DNA of 64,000 nucleotides from Pseudosulfitobacter pseudonitzschiae (GTDB lineage Bacteria; Pseudomonadota; Alphaproteobacteria; Rhodobacterales; Rhodobacteraceae): the NCBI RefSeq assembly GCF_900129395.1, contig NZ_FQVP01000013.1, positions 1 to 64,000 on the forward strand, in the 5' to 3' direction. How positions within the stretch are numbered: the first letter of the stretch is position 1; each line of letters opens with the position of its first letter. The notes under the pieces were generated by a model, which was not told the DNA's origin, made no database searches, and worked only from the letters and a program-made list of their open reading frames with translations. This document shows positions 51,348 through 60,504 of this stretch, piece by piece. Both the position numbers and the translations under genes were made by a program.

Positions 51348-52937
51348 ATGCTGCGCCTGATCCTTGCCTGTGCCCTGATGCTGCCCCTGCCGCTGCGCGC
51401 GCAGGAGGACCCCACGCCCTTGCAGCGCACCGACCTGATGTTCCAGATGGCGCAAACCGTGCAGAACTCGGAAGCAGCGCAGGCCGTACAACAGATCGCC
51501 CTGCGCCTTGCCGCCAAGGAACAGGGGCTGGAACCGCTGGCCATCGCGCGCCGTGATCTGGTCGAACGCATCGCCCGCACCCGCGCTGACCCCGCGCTGG
51601 ACGACGCCGCCCGCCGCCAGCGGCTCGAGGAACTGGACGTCGCCCTGCGCGTCAACGATCAGGCGCTGGCCAAGGGGTTTCCGGCCTACCTCGACATCGT
51701 TGCCCCCGACCCGCTGACCATTGCCGAGGCGCAGGCGCGGCTCGACCCCGACGAGGCGCTGATCCAGATGCATCAGGGGCAGGACTGGCTGACGCTCTGG
51801 CTGATCTCGGGGCGGCACGTGCTGTGGCACCGCTTGCCGGTGACGCAATCCGACGCGGTGGAACTGGTGGCGATGTACCGCGACACCATGGGGCTGACCG
51901 GCACCCTGCGCGCCGCCGCCGCGCTGGACGATGAACCGGTGGCCACGCAACCCTTCAACACACGGCTGGCCGCGATCCTGTACCAATGGCTGTTCGCACC
52001 CTTTCAGGCCGAGCTTGCGCAGTACCCCCACCTGATGATCGTCGCGGACAAATCGTGGATCGGGATGCCTTTCGCGACCCTGCTGACCGATCCGGCGCAG
52101 GCAGACAGCGACCCCACCCCCGACATGCTGCGCCGCGCCAGCTGGATGTTGCGCGACCATGCCATCACCATGCTGCCCTCCGCGGTCAGCCTGCGGGCGG
52201 CGCGGGCGAACCGCCCTGCCCCGCTGCCTGACAGCGGCCTGCCCACCACCACCCTGCTGGCCATCGGCGATCCGGTGTTCACCGGCACCCAAGGCACCGA
52301 CGCCGTGGTGCGTGCCGCCACCGGCACCGTCGATGTCAGCCGGCTGGCCCCCCTGCCCGGCACCCGCCGCGAGGTCCGCGCCATCGCCGCCGCCTTTGAC
52401 CAAAGCCACGCGCAGGTGCTGCTGGGCGCCGATGCGTCCGAGACGGTGCTGGAAACGATGGACCTGAGCGACCGCGACGTGATCGTCTTTGCCACCCACG
52501 GGCTGATCGCGGGCGAATTGCAGGGGCTGGCCGAACCCGCGCTGGCGCTGACCCCGCCCGCCACGATAACCGGCACCGATGACGGATTGCTGACCGCGGG
52601 CGAGGTTGCGGGGCTGACGCTGACCGCCGATTGGGTGGTGCTGTCGGCCTGCAACACCGCCGCCGGCGATGGCGCGGGGGCCGAGGGGCTTTCGGGTCTG
52701 GCCCGCGCCTTCTTTGCCGCAGGCGCGCAGGCGCTGCTGGTCAGCCACTGGCCCGTGCGCGACGACGCGGCCGCCCGCCTGACGGCATCAGCCTTTGCCG
52801 AAATGCGCGCCCACCCCGACCTGCGCAAGGCCGAGGCGATGCGCCGCGCGATGCTGGCGCTGATGGACGACGACAGCGATCCCAGCCTGTCGCACCCCGT
52901 CGCATGGGCGCCGTTCTTTGTGGTGGGCAACCGATGA
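51348..52937 (+). CDS. Exported CHAT-domain (caspase-like) protein
   Basis: A 529-residue protein with a signal peptide (MLRLILACALMLPLPLRA). A helical region follows (residues 20-200), then a CHAT domain. The catalytic dyad is visible as H384 (FATHGL) and C435 (LSACNTAAG), with GLARAFFAAGAQALLVSHWPV and the C-terminal HPVAWAPFFVVG, all hallmarks. CHAT proteases are often cytoplasmic defence effectors; this one is predicted to be exported. ATG 51348 is preferred because the longer frame (51000) runs through a dispersed repeat. It overlaps the next gene by 4 bases. Confidence 0.82.
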   Translation: MLRLILACALMLPLPLRAQEDPTPLQRTDLMFQMAQTVQNSEAAQAVQQIALRLAAKEQGLEPLAIARRDLVERIARTRADPALDDAARRQRLEELDVALRVNDQALAKGFPAYLDIVAPDPLTIAEAQARLDPDEALIQMHQGQDWLTLWLISGRHVLWHRLPVTQSDAVELVAMYRDTMGLTGTLRAAAALDDEPVATQPFNTRLAAILYQWLFAPFQAELAQYPHLMIVADKSWIGMPFATLLTDPAQADSDPTPDMLRRASWMLRDHAITMLPSAVSLRAARANRPAPLPDSGLPTTTLLAIGDPVFTGTQGTDAVVRAATGTVDVSRLAPLPGTRREVRAIAAAFDQSHAQVLLGADASETVLETMDLSDRDVIVFATHGLIAGELQGLAEPALALTPPATITGTDDGLLTAGEVAGLTLTADWVVLSACNTAAGDGAGAEGLSGLARAFFAAGAQALLVSHWPVRDDAAARLTASAFAEMRAHPDLRKAEAMRRAMLALMDDDSDPSLSHPVAWAPFFVVGNR

Positions 52938-54370
52938 TCCGGCGGCGTGTGATCCCCGCGCTGCTGGCGCTGATGCTGGCCCAGCCGGTGCAGGGGCAAA
53001 GCCCGGCGGACTTGCTGAACGATGTCGACCGGATACTGGCCGACGGCGGCGGTCTGGCGCTGGACGTGGAGCTGACCCGCGCCCTGCGCGCCGCCCGTGC
53101 TGAGGGTCCGCTTGGCCCCGACTGGGCGCAGGTGATGGTCGTGACCGCAAACCTGATCGCCACGGGCCTGTGCAAGGCCGAACGCGCGCTGGACCTCTAT
53201 GACAGCGCCCTGACCGTGGCGCAGGACGCCCCCGAGATGCAGCAATTCGTACGCATCTGGCGCGCCTATACTTACGCCTATTTCGGCCGCCCCGATCTGG
53301 CCCGCGCCGATCTGGATCGCGTCACCGTGGACCCCGCGACATACCTTGAACGCGACTATGCCGCGCAATTGCAGGGCTGGCTGGCCGGTCCGGTCTCGGT
53401 CAGCGACAGCCCCGGTTTTCTGAAATGCACCCAAGTGGCCAGCGACGCCGCCGATCTGTTCAACGCGGGCGATCTGGATCAGGCGCGCAGCCTGCTGATT
53501 GGCCTGAACCTGCCCGAGGTGCTGGCGCAGGAACCGCTGGTGCGTATTTCCAACCTGTCGGTGCTGTCGCTGCTGGCGGTGATCAGCGGGCGGATGGGAC
53601 AGGACGACAGCGCCGTGTTCGACCGGATCATCACCGACCTCTCCGTGCCCGACGTCACGCCCCCCACCCTGCGCCCTGACATGGTCACCGATGCGGGCCA
53701 CGCGCAGATGGTGGCGGATGTGCTGGACATGGTGGTGAACAGCGACCGCGCCGGCGGATCGGACTCGCGCCGCGCCACGGCCCAACGCTGGCTGGACGGG
53801 CTGGCCCCGCAGGACGCGCAGGCCCAGGTCCGCAAGCTCAGCTTTGCCGTGAACGACCACCGCATCGCGGGCGACTGGCACCGGGCCGCGCAGACGGTGC
53901 AGGCGCTGCTGGCCCTGCCCGATCTGGACGCCGACCTGCGCGCCATGGCCGAGGTTGAGCTGGTCGAGCTGCAATCCTACATCGCCGTGGCCGAGGGGCG
54001 GCCCGTTGACCACATCGCGCTGGCCAATGCCTTTCGCACCGTGTTTGACACCGATGGCATCGCCGTCGCCGTGCGGGTGGACGTGGCCGGCCGGCTGGTG
54101 GGGGCGTTTGACCACGCGGGCCACGGCTATCTGGCGCATGTGGCGGGGATCGAGGTCTGGCAATACATGCGCGATGTTCAGCGCGCCACGGCACAGGCGG
54201 GCGATTCGGTCGCCGGACAGGGCAAGGTCCTGCGCGCCACCGCCGACATCACCATCGCGGACGGGTTCGACGTGGCCGCCCAGCCCCCCGACGGCACCCC
54301 GCCCCCGCCGGGCCTGTGCCAAGAGGTCGTGGGGATCGAGCTGTGCACGATTGTCCTGCAACAGCCCTAA
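52934..54370 (+). CDS. Exported helical-repeat protein, partner of the CHAT protein
   Basis: A 478-residue protein with a signal peptide (MIRRRVIPALLALMLAQPVQG). The rest is Ala/Leu-rich and apparently all-helical with TPR-like units (ERALDLYDSALTVAQDAPEM, DLFNAGDLDQARSLLIGL); four cysteines are spread out and could form disulfides. I recognise no catalytic domain. Its ATG overlaps the CHAT stop, so both are made together; it may be a substrate, scaffold or regulator of the CHAT protein. Confidence 0.65.
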   Translation: MIRRRVIPALLALMLAQPVQGQSPADLLNDVDRILADGGGLALDVELTRALRAARAEGPLGPDWAQVMVVTANLIATGLCKAERALDLYDSALTVAQDAPEMQQFVRIWRAYTYAYFGRPDLARADLDRVTVDPATYLERDYAAQLQGWLAGPVSVSDSPGFLKCTQVASDAADLFNAGDLDQARSLLIGLNLPEVLAQEPLVRISNLSVLSLLAVISGRMGQDDSAVFDRIITDLSVPDVTPPTLRPDMVTDAGHAQMVADVLDMVVNSDRAGGSDSRRATAQRWLDGLAPQDAQAQVRKLSFAVNDHRIAGDWHRAAQTVQALLALPDLDADLRAMAEVELVELQSYIAVAEGRPVDHIALANAFRTVFDTDGIAVAVRVDVAGRLVGAFDHAGHGYLAHVAGIEVWQYMRDVQRATAQAGDSVAGQGKVLRATADITIADGFDVAAQPPDGTPPPPGLCQEVVGIELCTIVLQQP

Positions 54371-54378
54371 GGCCACAG

Positions 54379-54470
54379 TGACCCGCGCGGAACCAAGGCC
54401 GCAGGCCGCCGCGCATCGCCGGGCCGTCCGCCGGCACGGCGATGCACGGCTTTGCGTTCTATTGCGGAGG
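54379..54470 (-). repeat. Dispersed modular repeat, copy F (internally deleted)
   Basis: Module 1 is intact (GCCGCAGGCCGCCGCGCATC and stem arms ATCGCCG/CGGCGAT) but is joined directly to the far end of module 2 (GATGCACGGCTTTGCGTTCT). Lies between the convergent helical-repeat and rep genes. Confidence 0.8.
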
Positions 54471-54502
54471 GAAGGAGGAAACGGCTTCGTGTCACCCAAC
54501 CC

Positions 54503-55513
54503 TCACAGCGGGTTCCGTTCGGCAAACGTGCGGAAAAACGCCAGAAACGCCTTGTCAGGGTCTGTTGCCGGTGCGCGGTCCTTGGCCCATGCCCGCCATT
54601 CCCCCTCGACGTGGTAAATGTCAAACCCCGGATGCCGCAGCCGCGCCGTCTCGTAGGTCTCGGACCGCAGCGCCTGCCCCCGGGCCTCCAGCCAGCCGGG
54701 GCGGGCGGGCAATGTGTCGCCTTGGGTCCGCTGCTTGCGCCCAACCTTGGAAAACTGCAACTCGCGCTCCGCCGTCGCCGTGCCGCTGGCATCCTTGGCC
54801 CACCAGCGCAGTTCCACATGGGTCACCCGCCGCCCGGTCTTGATCGGCTCGACCGACACCACGTAATCGCTCAGCGCGTTGACCTCGACCAGCGCCGGTT
54901 CGATCGCCCGCAGCTTCAGGTTCGACCACGAGGTCAGCTTGCCCTTGGGCACGCCCAGAATCCCGCGCAGGTCTTCCAGGCTGAACCGTTCCGACGACCG
55001 CCACCTCAGCTTGCCGCGTTTCTGGATCATCTCGTAGAGCGTCAGCGCGTATTTCGATGACAGCGCGAACATCACCTCGCGTTGCAGGCGGGCAAATACG
55101 GTGCTGTCCTTGATGATCTTGCGCAGACGGGTGGGAATTTCATATTCGAACAACCCGTCGCGGCGGCTGGATTCGATGTTCCCGCCCAGCAACTGCACCC
55201 GTTCAATCGCAGGCGCGCCGTCACGGGTGATGCGCACCTTGACGATACAGGCCATCAGCCGTTCGATGGATTCGCCCACACGGTCGTTGGAATTGTGCGA
55301 CCCGCGCAGGTCGCCCTTGGAAATGACATGGGTCACCGGCTTGTCGATGGCATCCCACGCGTTTTCCAGAAGCTGGTTGTAAATGCGCCGGTCGGCCAGC
55401 GTCAGCGGTGTGACCTCGACCAGGTCCACCAGCTCGCCGGGTTTCACCAGCGTGTCGGCATTGGGCCGCGCTTCGACCGTGCGAACGGGTTTGGGTTTCA
55501 CGTCCTTCGCCAT
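54503..55513 (-). CDS. Plasmid replication initiator (Rep_3/RepB-like)
   Basis: A 336-residue protein with the two winged-helix pattern of Rep_3 initiators: LTLADRRIYNQLLENAWD, ALSSKYALTLYEMIQKRG, FSLEDLRGILGVPKGKLTSWSNLKLRAIEPALVEVN and VTHVELRWWAKD. It should bind the iterons just upstream (55.55-55.96 kb) and open the origin. Divergent from parAB. GTAAG motifs also lie directly before its start, suggesting autoregulation. The family name is from pattern recognition; a neighbouring plasmid-initiator family would be the alternative. Confidence 0.8.
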   Translation of the reverse strand: MAKDVKPKPVRTVEARPNADTLVKPGELVDLVEVTPLTLADRRIYNQLLENAWDAIDKPVTHVISKGDLRGSHNSNDRVGESIERLMACIVKVRITRDGAPAIERVQLLGGNIESSRRDGLFEYEIPTRLRKIIKDSTVFARLQREVMFALSSKYALTLYEMIQKRGKLRWRSSERFSLEDLRGILGVPKGKLTSWSNLKLRAIEPALVEVNALSDYVVSVEPIKTGRRVTHVELRWWAKDASGTATAERELQFSKVGRKQRTQGDTLPARPGWLEARGQALRSETYETARLRHPGFDIYHVEGEWRAWAKDRAPATDPDKAFLAFFRTFAERNPL

Positions 55514-55554
55514 TGGACTTACCTGCTCAAACTTACTTTTGTAGTTGTTGTCGT

Positions 55555-55956
55555 GTAAGCTATCACGAAAGGAGGCTTTGGTAAATCACCCGAAACGTAA
55601 GCTTTGATTCGGGGCAAAACAGGCACCCGATTCGCATCACGCTGATATTGTTGCAGAAAAAACGGCATTTTTCACCCCCTTGGGACGCCCCCGAAAAGTA
55701 AGCTTTGGGCCCGCCCCGATCCGTAAGCGGACAGGCCCCCAGACGTAAGGCCCGCCGCCCCGAACCGTAAGCCAAGCGGCCCCGATATGTAAGCGTAGTG
55801 ACTGTTTTCCGTGTATTTCCAGTGCATTACAAACCATGAACAAGAACTATTAGAATCCAGAACCAAACAGGGTTTTTCATATTTGATTTTGAGGGGGTGT
55901 TGCGCGTTCCGACAGATCACCGCACGCACCGGTAACCCAAAGCTTACAAATCGGGT
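55555..55956. other. Iteron cluster, candidate origin of replication (oriV)
   Basis: GTAAG core motifs on the plus strand start at 55555, 55597, 55698, 55723, 55745, 55767 and 55789. The last four are spaced exactly 22 bases apart, and the one before by 25. Typical context is CCGA-NN-GTAAGC. An inverted copy (CCAAAGCTTACAAATCGGG, 55937-55955) lies toward parA, and inverted half-sites (ACTTAC) lie next to the rep start. An AT-rich stretch (about 55840-55895) separates the tandem block from the inverted copy. This accounts for the 55514-56138 gap. Confidence 0.82.
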
Positions 55957-56138
55957 GCACGGTGCCAAAACCCCGGTAGAATGACGGTGTTGGGCTGGTG
56001 ATAGGCGTAAACTTCCACTCTTTGACGGCAGAACCCCCAGCTTGCGGTTTTTCGCACGTGATCCGTCAAACTTCGCACTTTACCATCCAGCCCCAAGGGT
56101 TCATGATTCGGCGCATCCTCATTGTATTGCGAGCCATC

Positions 56139-57341
56139 ATGGACAACCCTGCCCTTCCCCGCGTCCGTCTGGATGACCTTGAAAACCTCGCCCGCCGCGC
56201 CGACACCGTGATCGGCCGCCTGCGCGACCGCATCTATGCCCCCGGCACAGAGAAAAAGCTGGACCTGCGGTTTCCCGTGCGCCGCGCCGCCGAGATGGTG
56301 GGCCGCAGCGAAAAGGCCATCCGCGACGCCGAGGACGATGGCCGCCTGCCGATGCCGGACAAGGACCCCGAAACCGGCCGGCGCACCGGATACGAGCTGG
56401 CCGACATCAACCGGATGCGCGCGCTGTTCGGAACCCTGCCCCACCGCGCCGACAGCGACGAGGCGCTGGTGCTGGCGGTGCAGAACTTCAAGGGCGGCGT
56501 CGGCAAATCCACCGTCGTGTGCCATCTGGCGCAGTATCTGGCGCTGAAAGGTTACCGCGTCTGCGTGATCGACTGCGACAGCCAGGCCAGCACCACGTCG
56601 GTGTTCGGCCTGAACCCCGACGTGGACGTGGACGAGGATGAGGACACGCTGTACCCGTTTTTCCGCCACGGCGGCCCGACCTCGCTGCACTATGCGCTGC
56701 GGGCGACCTATTGGCCGGGCATCGCGCTGATCCCCGCGAACCTGGGGCTGTACGACGCCGAATACGAATTCGCGGCGCGGATGGTGCGCGAACAGTCCTT
56801 TGTGCTGGACCGCCTGCGCGACGGCATCGCCACGATCCGCGACCAGTTCGACGTGATCCTGATGGACCCGCCCCCCGCCTTGGGGATGCTGTCGCTGTCG
56901 GTGCTGCGTGCGGCGGACGCGCTGGTGATCCCCGCGCCGCCCAACAACATCGACTTTGGCAGCACCGCGCATTTCCTGAAGATGATGGGCGCCACGCTCA
57001 AGGAACTGGCCGCTGCCGGTGGCCCGCGCGACTATGCGTTCCTGCGCATTCTGGCGACCAAGATGAACGACAACAAATCGGCCCACACCGCGATCAAGCG
57101 GATGATGGACGCGGTGTTCCCCATGGACATGATGAGCGCGGTCCTGAAAGACAGCGCCGAGTTCGACAACGCCGCCGCCGACCTGGGCACGGTCTATGAA
57201 ATAACAGGCCCTGCGACCCGCACAGAGACACATAAACGCTGCCGGGCCTATCTGGATTCTGTCAACCGCGAGATCGAATTGCTGATCCGCAAGACATGGC
57301 CCAGCCACCACGCTGACCTGCGCAAGGAAGGACTGTTATGA
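56139..57341 (+). CDS. parA: Plasmid partition ATPase ParA (RepA type)
   Basis: A 400-residue ParA with an N-terminal DNA-binding region (VRRAAEMVGRSEKAIRDAEDDG, MerR-like) and the deviant Walker A KGGVGKST, then VIDCDSQASTTSVFG and DVILMDPPPALGMLS. This is the type Ia (RepA/SopA-like) organisation. ATG 56139 (MDNPALPRVRLDD) is chosen on homology; an in-frame ATG at 56103 is possible. It overlaps parB by 4 bases. Confidence 0.92.
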   Translation: MDNPALPRVRLDDLENLARRADTVIGRLRDRIYAPGTEKKLDLRFPVRRAAEMVGRSEKAIRDAEDDGRLPMPDKDPETGRRTGYELADINRMRALFGTLPHRADSDEALVLAVQNFKGGVGKSTVVCHLAQYLALKGYRVCVIDCDSQASTTSVFGLNPDVDVDEDEDTLYPFFRHGGPTSLHYALRATYWPGIALIPANLGLYDAEYEFAARMVREQSFVLDRLRDGIATIRDQFDVILMDPPPALGMLSLSVLRAADALVIPAPPNNIDFGSTAHFLKMMGATLKELAAAGGPRDYAFLRILATKMNDNKSAHTAIKRMMDAVFPMDMMSAVLKDSAEFDNAAADLGTVYEITGPATRTETHKRCRAYLDSVNREIELLIRKTWPSHHADLRKEGLL

Positions 57342-58321
57342 GCAAGAAACACGACGCCCTGTACAACGACGTTCTTGGGAACCTCGACGCACCTGAACCC
57401 GCGCCCGCCGCCGCCGAAGTGGCCCGCGGCAGCCGGTTCCTGAAACGGTCAACCACCATCGCCGATCACGTCACCGGCGAGATCGAGGAGAAAACCCTGC
57501 GCTGGGTCGACCCCGCCGATTGCGTCATGTGGGACCGCCACAACCGCGCCTATGACCTGCTGACCGAAGAAAACTGTCGCGACCTGATCGACGGTATTCG
57601 CGCGCAGGGCCGTCAGGAATTTCCCGCCATCGTGCGCCGCAAGGGCGACACCTACGAGGTGATCTGCGGCGCGCGGCGGCACTTTGCCGTCAGCTGGCTG
57701 CGGGCCAACAATTACACCCAGTTCAAATACCTGATCGACGTGCGCGACCTGACCGACGAAGAGGCGTTTCGTCTGGCCGATATCGAAAACCGCGACCGCG
57801 AGGACATCTCGGATTACGAGCGCGCGATTGACTATGCCGACGCGATCAAACGCTATTACGGTGGCAAGCAAAAGGCGATGGCGGCCCGGCTTGAGGTCAG
57901 CCCGCCGTGGCTGTCGCGCTATCTGGCGCTGGCGGACCTGCCCGGCGACGTGGTCAAGGCGTTCACCTCGATCCGCGACATCAAGGAACGCCACGCCCGC
58001 GATCTGAAACCGCTGTTGGCGCGGCCCGAAACCGGCCAGCTGGTGATGGAAGAGGCCCGCGCGATGATCCGCGAACAGGCCCGCGGCGTCACGCTGGACG
58101 GGTTCGAGGTGATCAAACGGCTGAAGGGGGCGGCGCGCCCGGCCTCTGCGCCGAAACCGCGTGCCGTGGATGAAAAGCATTTTGTGCGCACGGGCGGCGT
58201 CAAGGGCGTGACCATGCGCAAAAAGGGCCGCTCGATCGTGCTGGAATTCGATGCGGATATCACCGATGACGCGCTGCGGTTCGGCTTTGAAAAGGTGCTG
58301 GAATCCCGCAAGAAACCCTGA
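57338..58321 (+). CDS. parB: Plasmid partition protein ParB
   Basis: A 327-residue ParB/RepB. The CTPase/N-terminal box region is GDTYEVICGARRHFAVSWLR with FRLADIENRDREDISDYERA, and the central HTH follows (GGKQKAMAARLEVSPPWLSRYLALADLP). AAGGAAGG before ATG 57338 supports the start. It ends eight bases before two strong palindromes, the candidate parS. Confidence 0.92.
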   Translation: MSKKHDALYNDVLGNLDAPEPAPAAAEVARGSRFLKRSTTIADHVTGEIEEKTLRWVDPADCVMWDRHNRAYDLLTEENCRDLIDGIRAQGRQEFPAIVRRKGDTYEVICGARRHFAVSWLRANNYTQFKYLIDVRDLTDEEAFRLADIENRDREDISDYERAIDYADAIKRYYGGKQKAMAARLEVSPPWLSRYLALADLPGDVVKAFTSIRDIKERHARDLKPLLARPETGQLVMEEARAMIREQARGVTLDGFEVIKRLKGAARPASAPKPRAVDEKHFVRTGGVKGVTMRKKGRSIVLEFDADITDDALRFGFEKVLESRKKP

Positions 58322-58328
58322 GTTCCGG

Positions 58329-58395
58329 AAAAGTTGCCCATGGGCAACTTTTTCGTCTCAAGGGGCGGCGGGCAAAAATTGCCCATGGGCAATTT
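58329..58395. promoter_or_regulatory. Candidate parS centromere: two palindromes with a TTGCCCATGGGCAA core
   Basis: A 24-bp perfect palindrome (58329-58352) and a 20-bp perfect palindrome (58376-58395) share the 14-bp core TTGCCCATGGGCAA, with centres 45 bases apart. They directly follow parB. The flanking A and T runs also allow reading them as a bidirectional terminator between convergent parB and the metacaspase gene. A third core inside rfbB favours a protein-binding role. Confidence 0.6.
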
Positions 58396-58419
58396 CCCGA
58401 AATCCGCCCCCTGCCCCGG

Positions 58420-60504
58420 TCAGTTTCCGGCCACCGTATCGATGTCGAATTGCAGGATCGCAGGTGCCGGACCGCTGTCATCCTCCAGCGCCACGGCCCC
58501 CCGCGTGACCTGCCCGAAACCGGCATTGCGCAGCGACGCGGCAAAGCTGCTGGACTGGTCGTTGCCGCGCATCACCTCGACCGCCGACTGCCCCAGGAAC
58601 CGCAGATCCTCGACCGCCGATTGCGGCTCGGCCGGTGTCAGGATCACCACCACACGGTCGCGGCCAAAGGCGTCGTCGGTGATGCGGAACAGCCCCTTTT
58701 TCAGCGTGTCGCCGGGGTGCAGCCGCCCGCTGTAGAAATGGGTGATCGCGTAATCCGACCCGATGTGCAGCACGTTGGCATCCACCGGAAACGCCTCGTT
58801 GTTCTGCGCCAGCACGTGCACCTGATCGTCGGGCACCAGCACCGGCACCGCGACCGTGTCCAGGTCGCGCAGATCCCGCTGTTGGCGGGTCTTGGTTTGC
58901 AGGCGCAGGTCCACGTTCAGGTCGGTGTCGCGGTACTGTCCGCCCATCCGCAGCAGGTTGATGGCGCGTCCCATCTGGGTCAGCGAATCCTGCATCAGCG
59001 CGGCGACCTCGGCGGGCTGCCGGTCGGTGGTCCCGACCGAGGGCGTCTGCGCGGCCTTGGACGGCTCGAAATACCCTGTGCCGGGCAACAGCCAGATCGC
59101 ATCGGGGCGGGTGCTGTCGGGCATCACCGCCAGCCGCACATCGGCATCGGCCCCCGCAGGCACCAGCACCAGCCGCCCGCCCGCGTCCTGTTCCAACAGG
59201 TCCAGCGTGGCCGTCACCACCGTCGGCACATCGCCATCGGGGCGCGCCACGCGCAGGGTGAAATCGACCACATCGGCCAGCTTGCGGGCATAGCTGCCTT
59301 TCGGCACCTCCGCGACATCCAGCGCAGGCAACCCCTCATGCGCGACCGGCTCCAGCTCGGATGTGAACGTGTCGGTGAACGTCACCTTGGCATAGCCCAC
59401 GGCATCGCTGACGGCACTGGCGGCGGTGGGCAGCAGGGCGACAATCTCGCCCTCGGACATGTGCTGCAACTGCCCTGCGCGCAGGGTCAGGCCAAAGGCC
59501 CCCTCGCGCACCGGCCACTGGTGGATCTGCTCGCCCGCCTCGCCCGAAAACACATAGCCGTCCAGATCGCCCTCGAACATCGGAGTCGACAGCGCCAGGT
59601 TCTGCACGGCGTATTTGCGCAGCACTTCCTGACCCAGCTGGCGATAGGTCACGCCGGGGTTTTCGGCCAGGGTTTCAAAAATCGTATAGGTGAACACGCC
59701 CTGCGACACCCGCCCGGGCGCGCCACGGGGCAGACGTTTTTCCGGCGTCGTCTCGGTGGTTTGCGCTGCGAAAAACGCGATGAATGCGCCGTCGCCCCCG
59801 CCACCCTCAACCGGGCTGGCGGGGCGCGCGCGCGGGTCGGGCAGGGCGCGCGATGTTGCCTCGGCGTCGGCCATGGCGCTGTCAGGCACACCCAGCGCGG
59901 AGGGGTCCAGCTTGCGCATCCGCACCTCCTCGCCATCCGCAGGGGCGGCGCGGGTGACGGTGCCGGAATGGCAGGCGTCGAACACCGCCCAGACGGTCGC
60001 GCCCTTGGCCCGCAGGCTGCCGATCAGCACGCCGATCTCGTCATCGACCAGCGCGTTTTCGACGCTCCCGACGGTGTCGTCCCACGCCCCGATGTCCACC
60101 GGCAAAAACATCTCGTCCAGCCCATCCTCTTCGGTTTCAGGGTGCAGCGCGGGGGCCTGCGTGCCGTGACCCGAGAAATGCAGATAGACAAAATCGCCCG
60201 GACCCACGCGCGCCGCCATGGCGGCAAACCCGTCGCGGATGCCTTGCAAGGTCGGGCGGCCCGCGCCCTCGACGCCATCGGCCAGAACGGTCACGTGATC
60301 GGCGGCAAAGGGCACCGGCGCGCTGTCCGTCAGATAGGTCCGCACCAGCGCCACGTCGTTGGCTGGCCCTTGCAGCCAATACCGTTCCTCAAGGTTGTCA
60401 TAGGTCGACGCGCCGATCAGCAGCGCAAAGTTTTCGGCCAGTGCGGGCAGGGGGGCCAGCAGGCTCAGGGCGGTCAGCGCGGGGCGCAACACAGCGCGGC
60501 CCAT
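58420..60504 (-). CDS. Exported metacaspase-like protein (peptidase C14)
   Basis: A 694-residue protein with a signal peptide (MGRAVLRPALTALSLLAPLPALA). The caspase domain covers about residues 25-330: FALLIGASTYDNL, catalytic H113 in HFSGHGTQ, DEMFLPVD, and C178 in FDACHSGTVTR. An acidic/proline-rich insert (about 185-240) could be a cleavage linker. The C-terminal 350 residues have beta-rich segments resembling a DUF4384-type domain. ATG 60504 overlaps the upstream stop (TGATG). Predicted periplasmic; specificity probably for Arg/Lys as in other metacaspases, by inference. Confidence 0.82.
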   Translation of the reverse strand: MGRAVLRPALTALSLLAPLPALAENFALLIGASTYDNLEERYWLQGPANDVALVRTYLTDSAPVPFAADHVTVLADGVEGAGRPTLQGIRDGFAAMAARVGPGDFVYLHFSGHGTQAPALHPETEEDGLDEMFLPVDIGAWDDTVGSVENALVDDEIGVLIGSLRAKGATVWAVFDACHSGTVTRAAPADGEEVRMRKLDPSALGVPDSAMADAEATSRALPDPRARPASPVEGGGGDGAFIAFFAAQTTETTPEKRLPRGAPGRVSQGVFTYTIFETLAENPGVTYRQLGQEVLRKYAVQNLALSTPMFEGDLDGYVFSGEAGEQIHQWPVREGAFGLTLRAGQLQHMSEGEIVALLPTAASAVSDAVGYAKVTFTDTFTSELEPVAHEGLPALDVAEVPKGSYARKLADVVDFTLRVARPDGDVPTVVTATLDLLEQDAGGRLVLVPAGADADVRLAVMPDSTRPDAIWLLPGTGYFEPSKAAQTPSVGTTDRQPAEVAALMQDSLTQMGRAINLLRMGGQYRDTDLNVDLRLQTKTRQQRDLRDLDTVAVPVLVPDDQVHVLAQNNEAFPVDANVLHIGSDYAITHFYSGRLHPGDTLKKGLFRITDDAFGRDRVVVILTPAEPQSAVEDLRFLGQSAVEVMRGNDQSSSFAASLRNAGFGQVTRGAVALEDDSGPAPAILQFDIDTVAGN

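Noticed and set aside
54503-58321. Classical repABC operon
   Set aside because: The initiator is divergent from parAB and of Rep_3 type, no RepC follows parB, and iterons are present, unlike repABC organisation.
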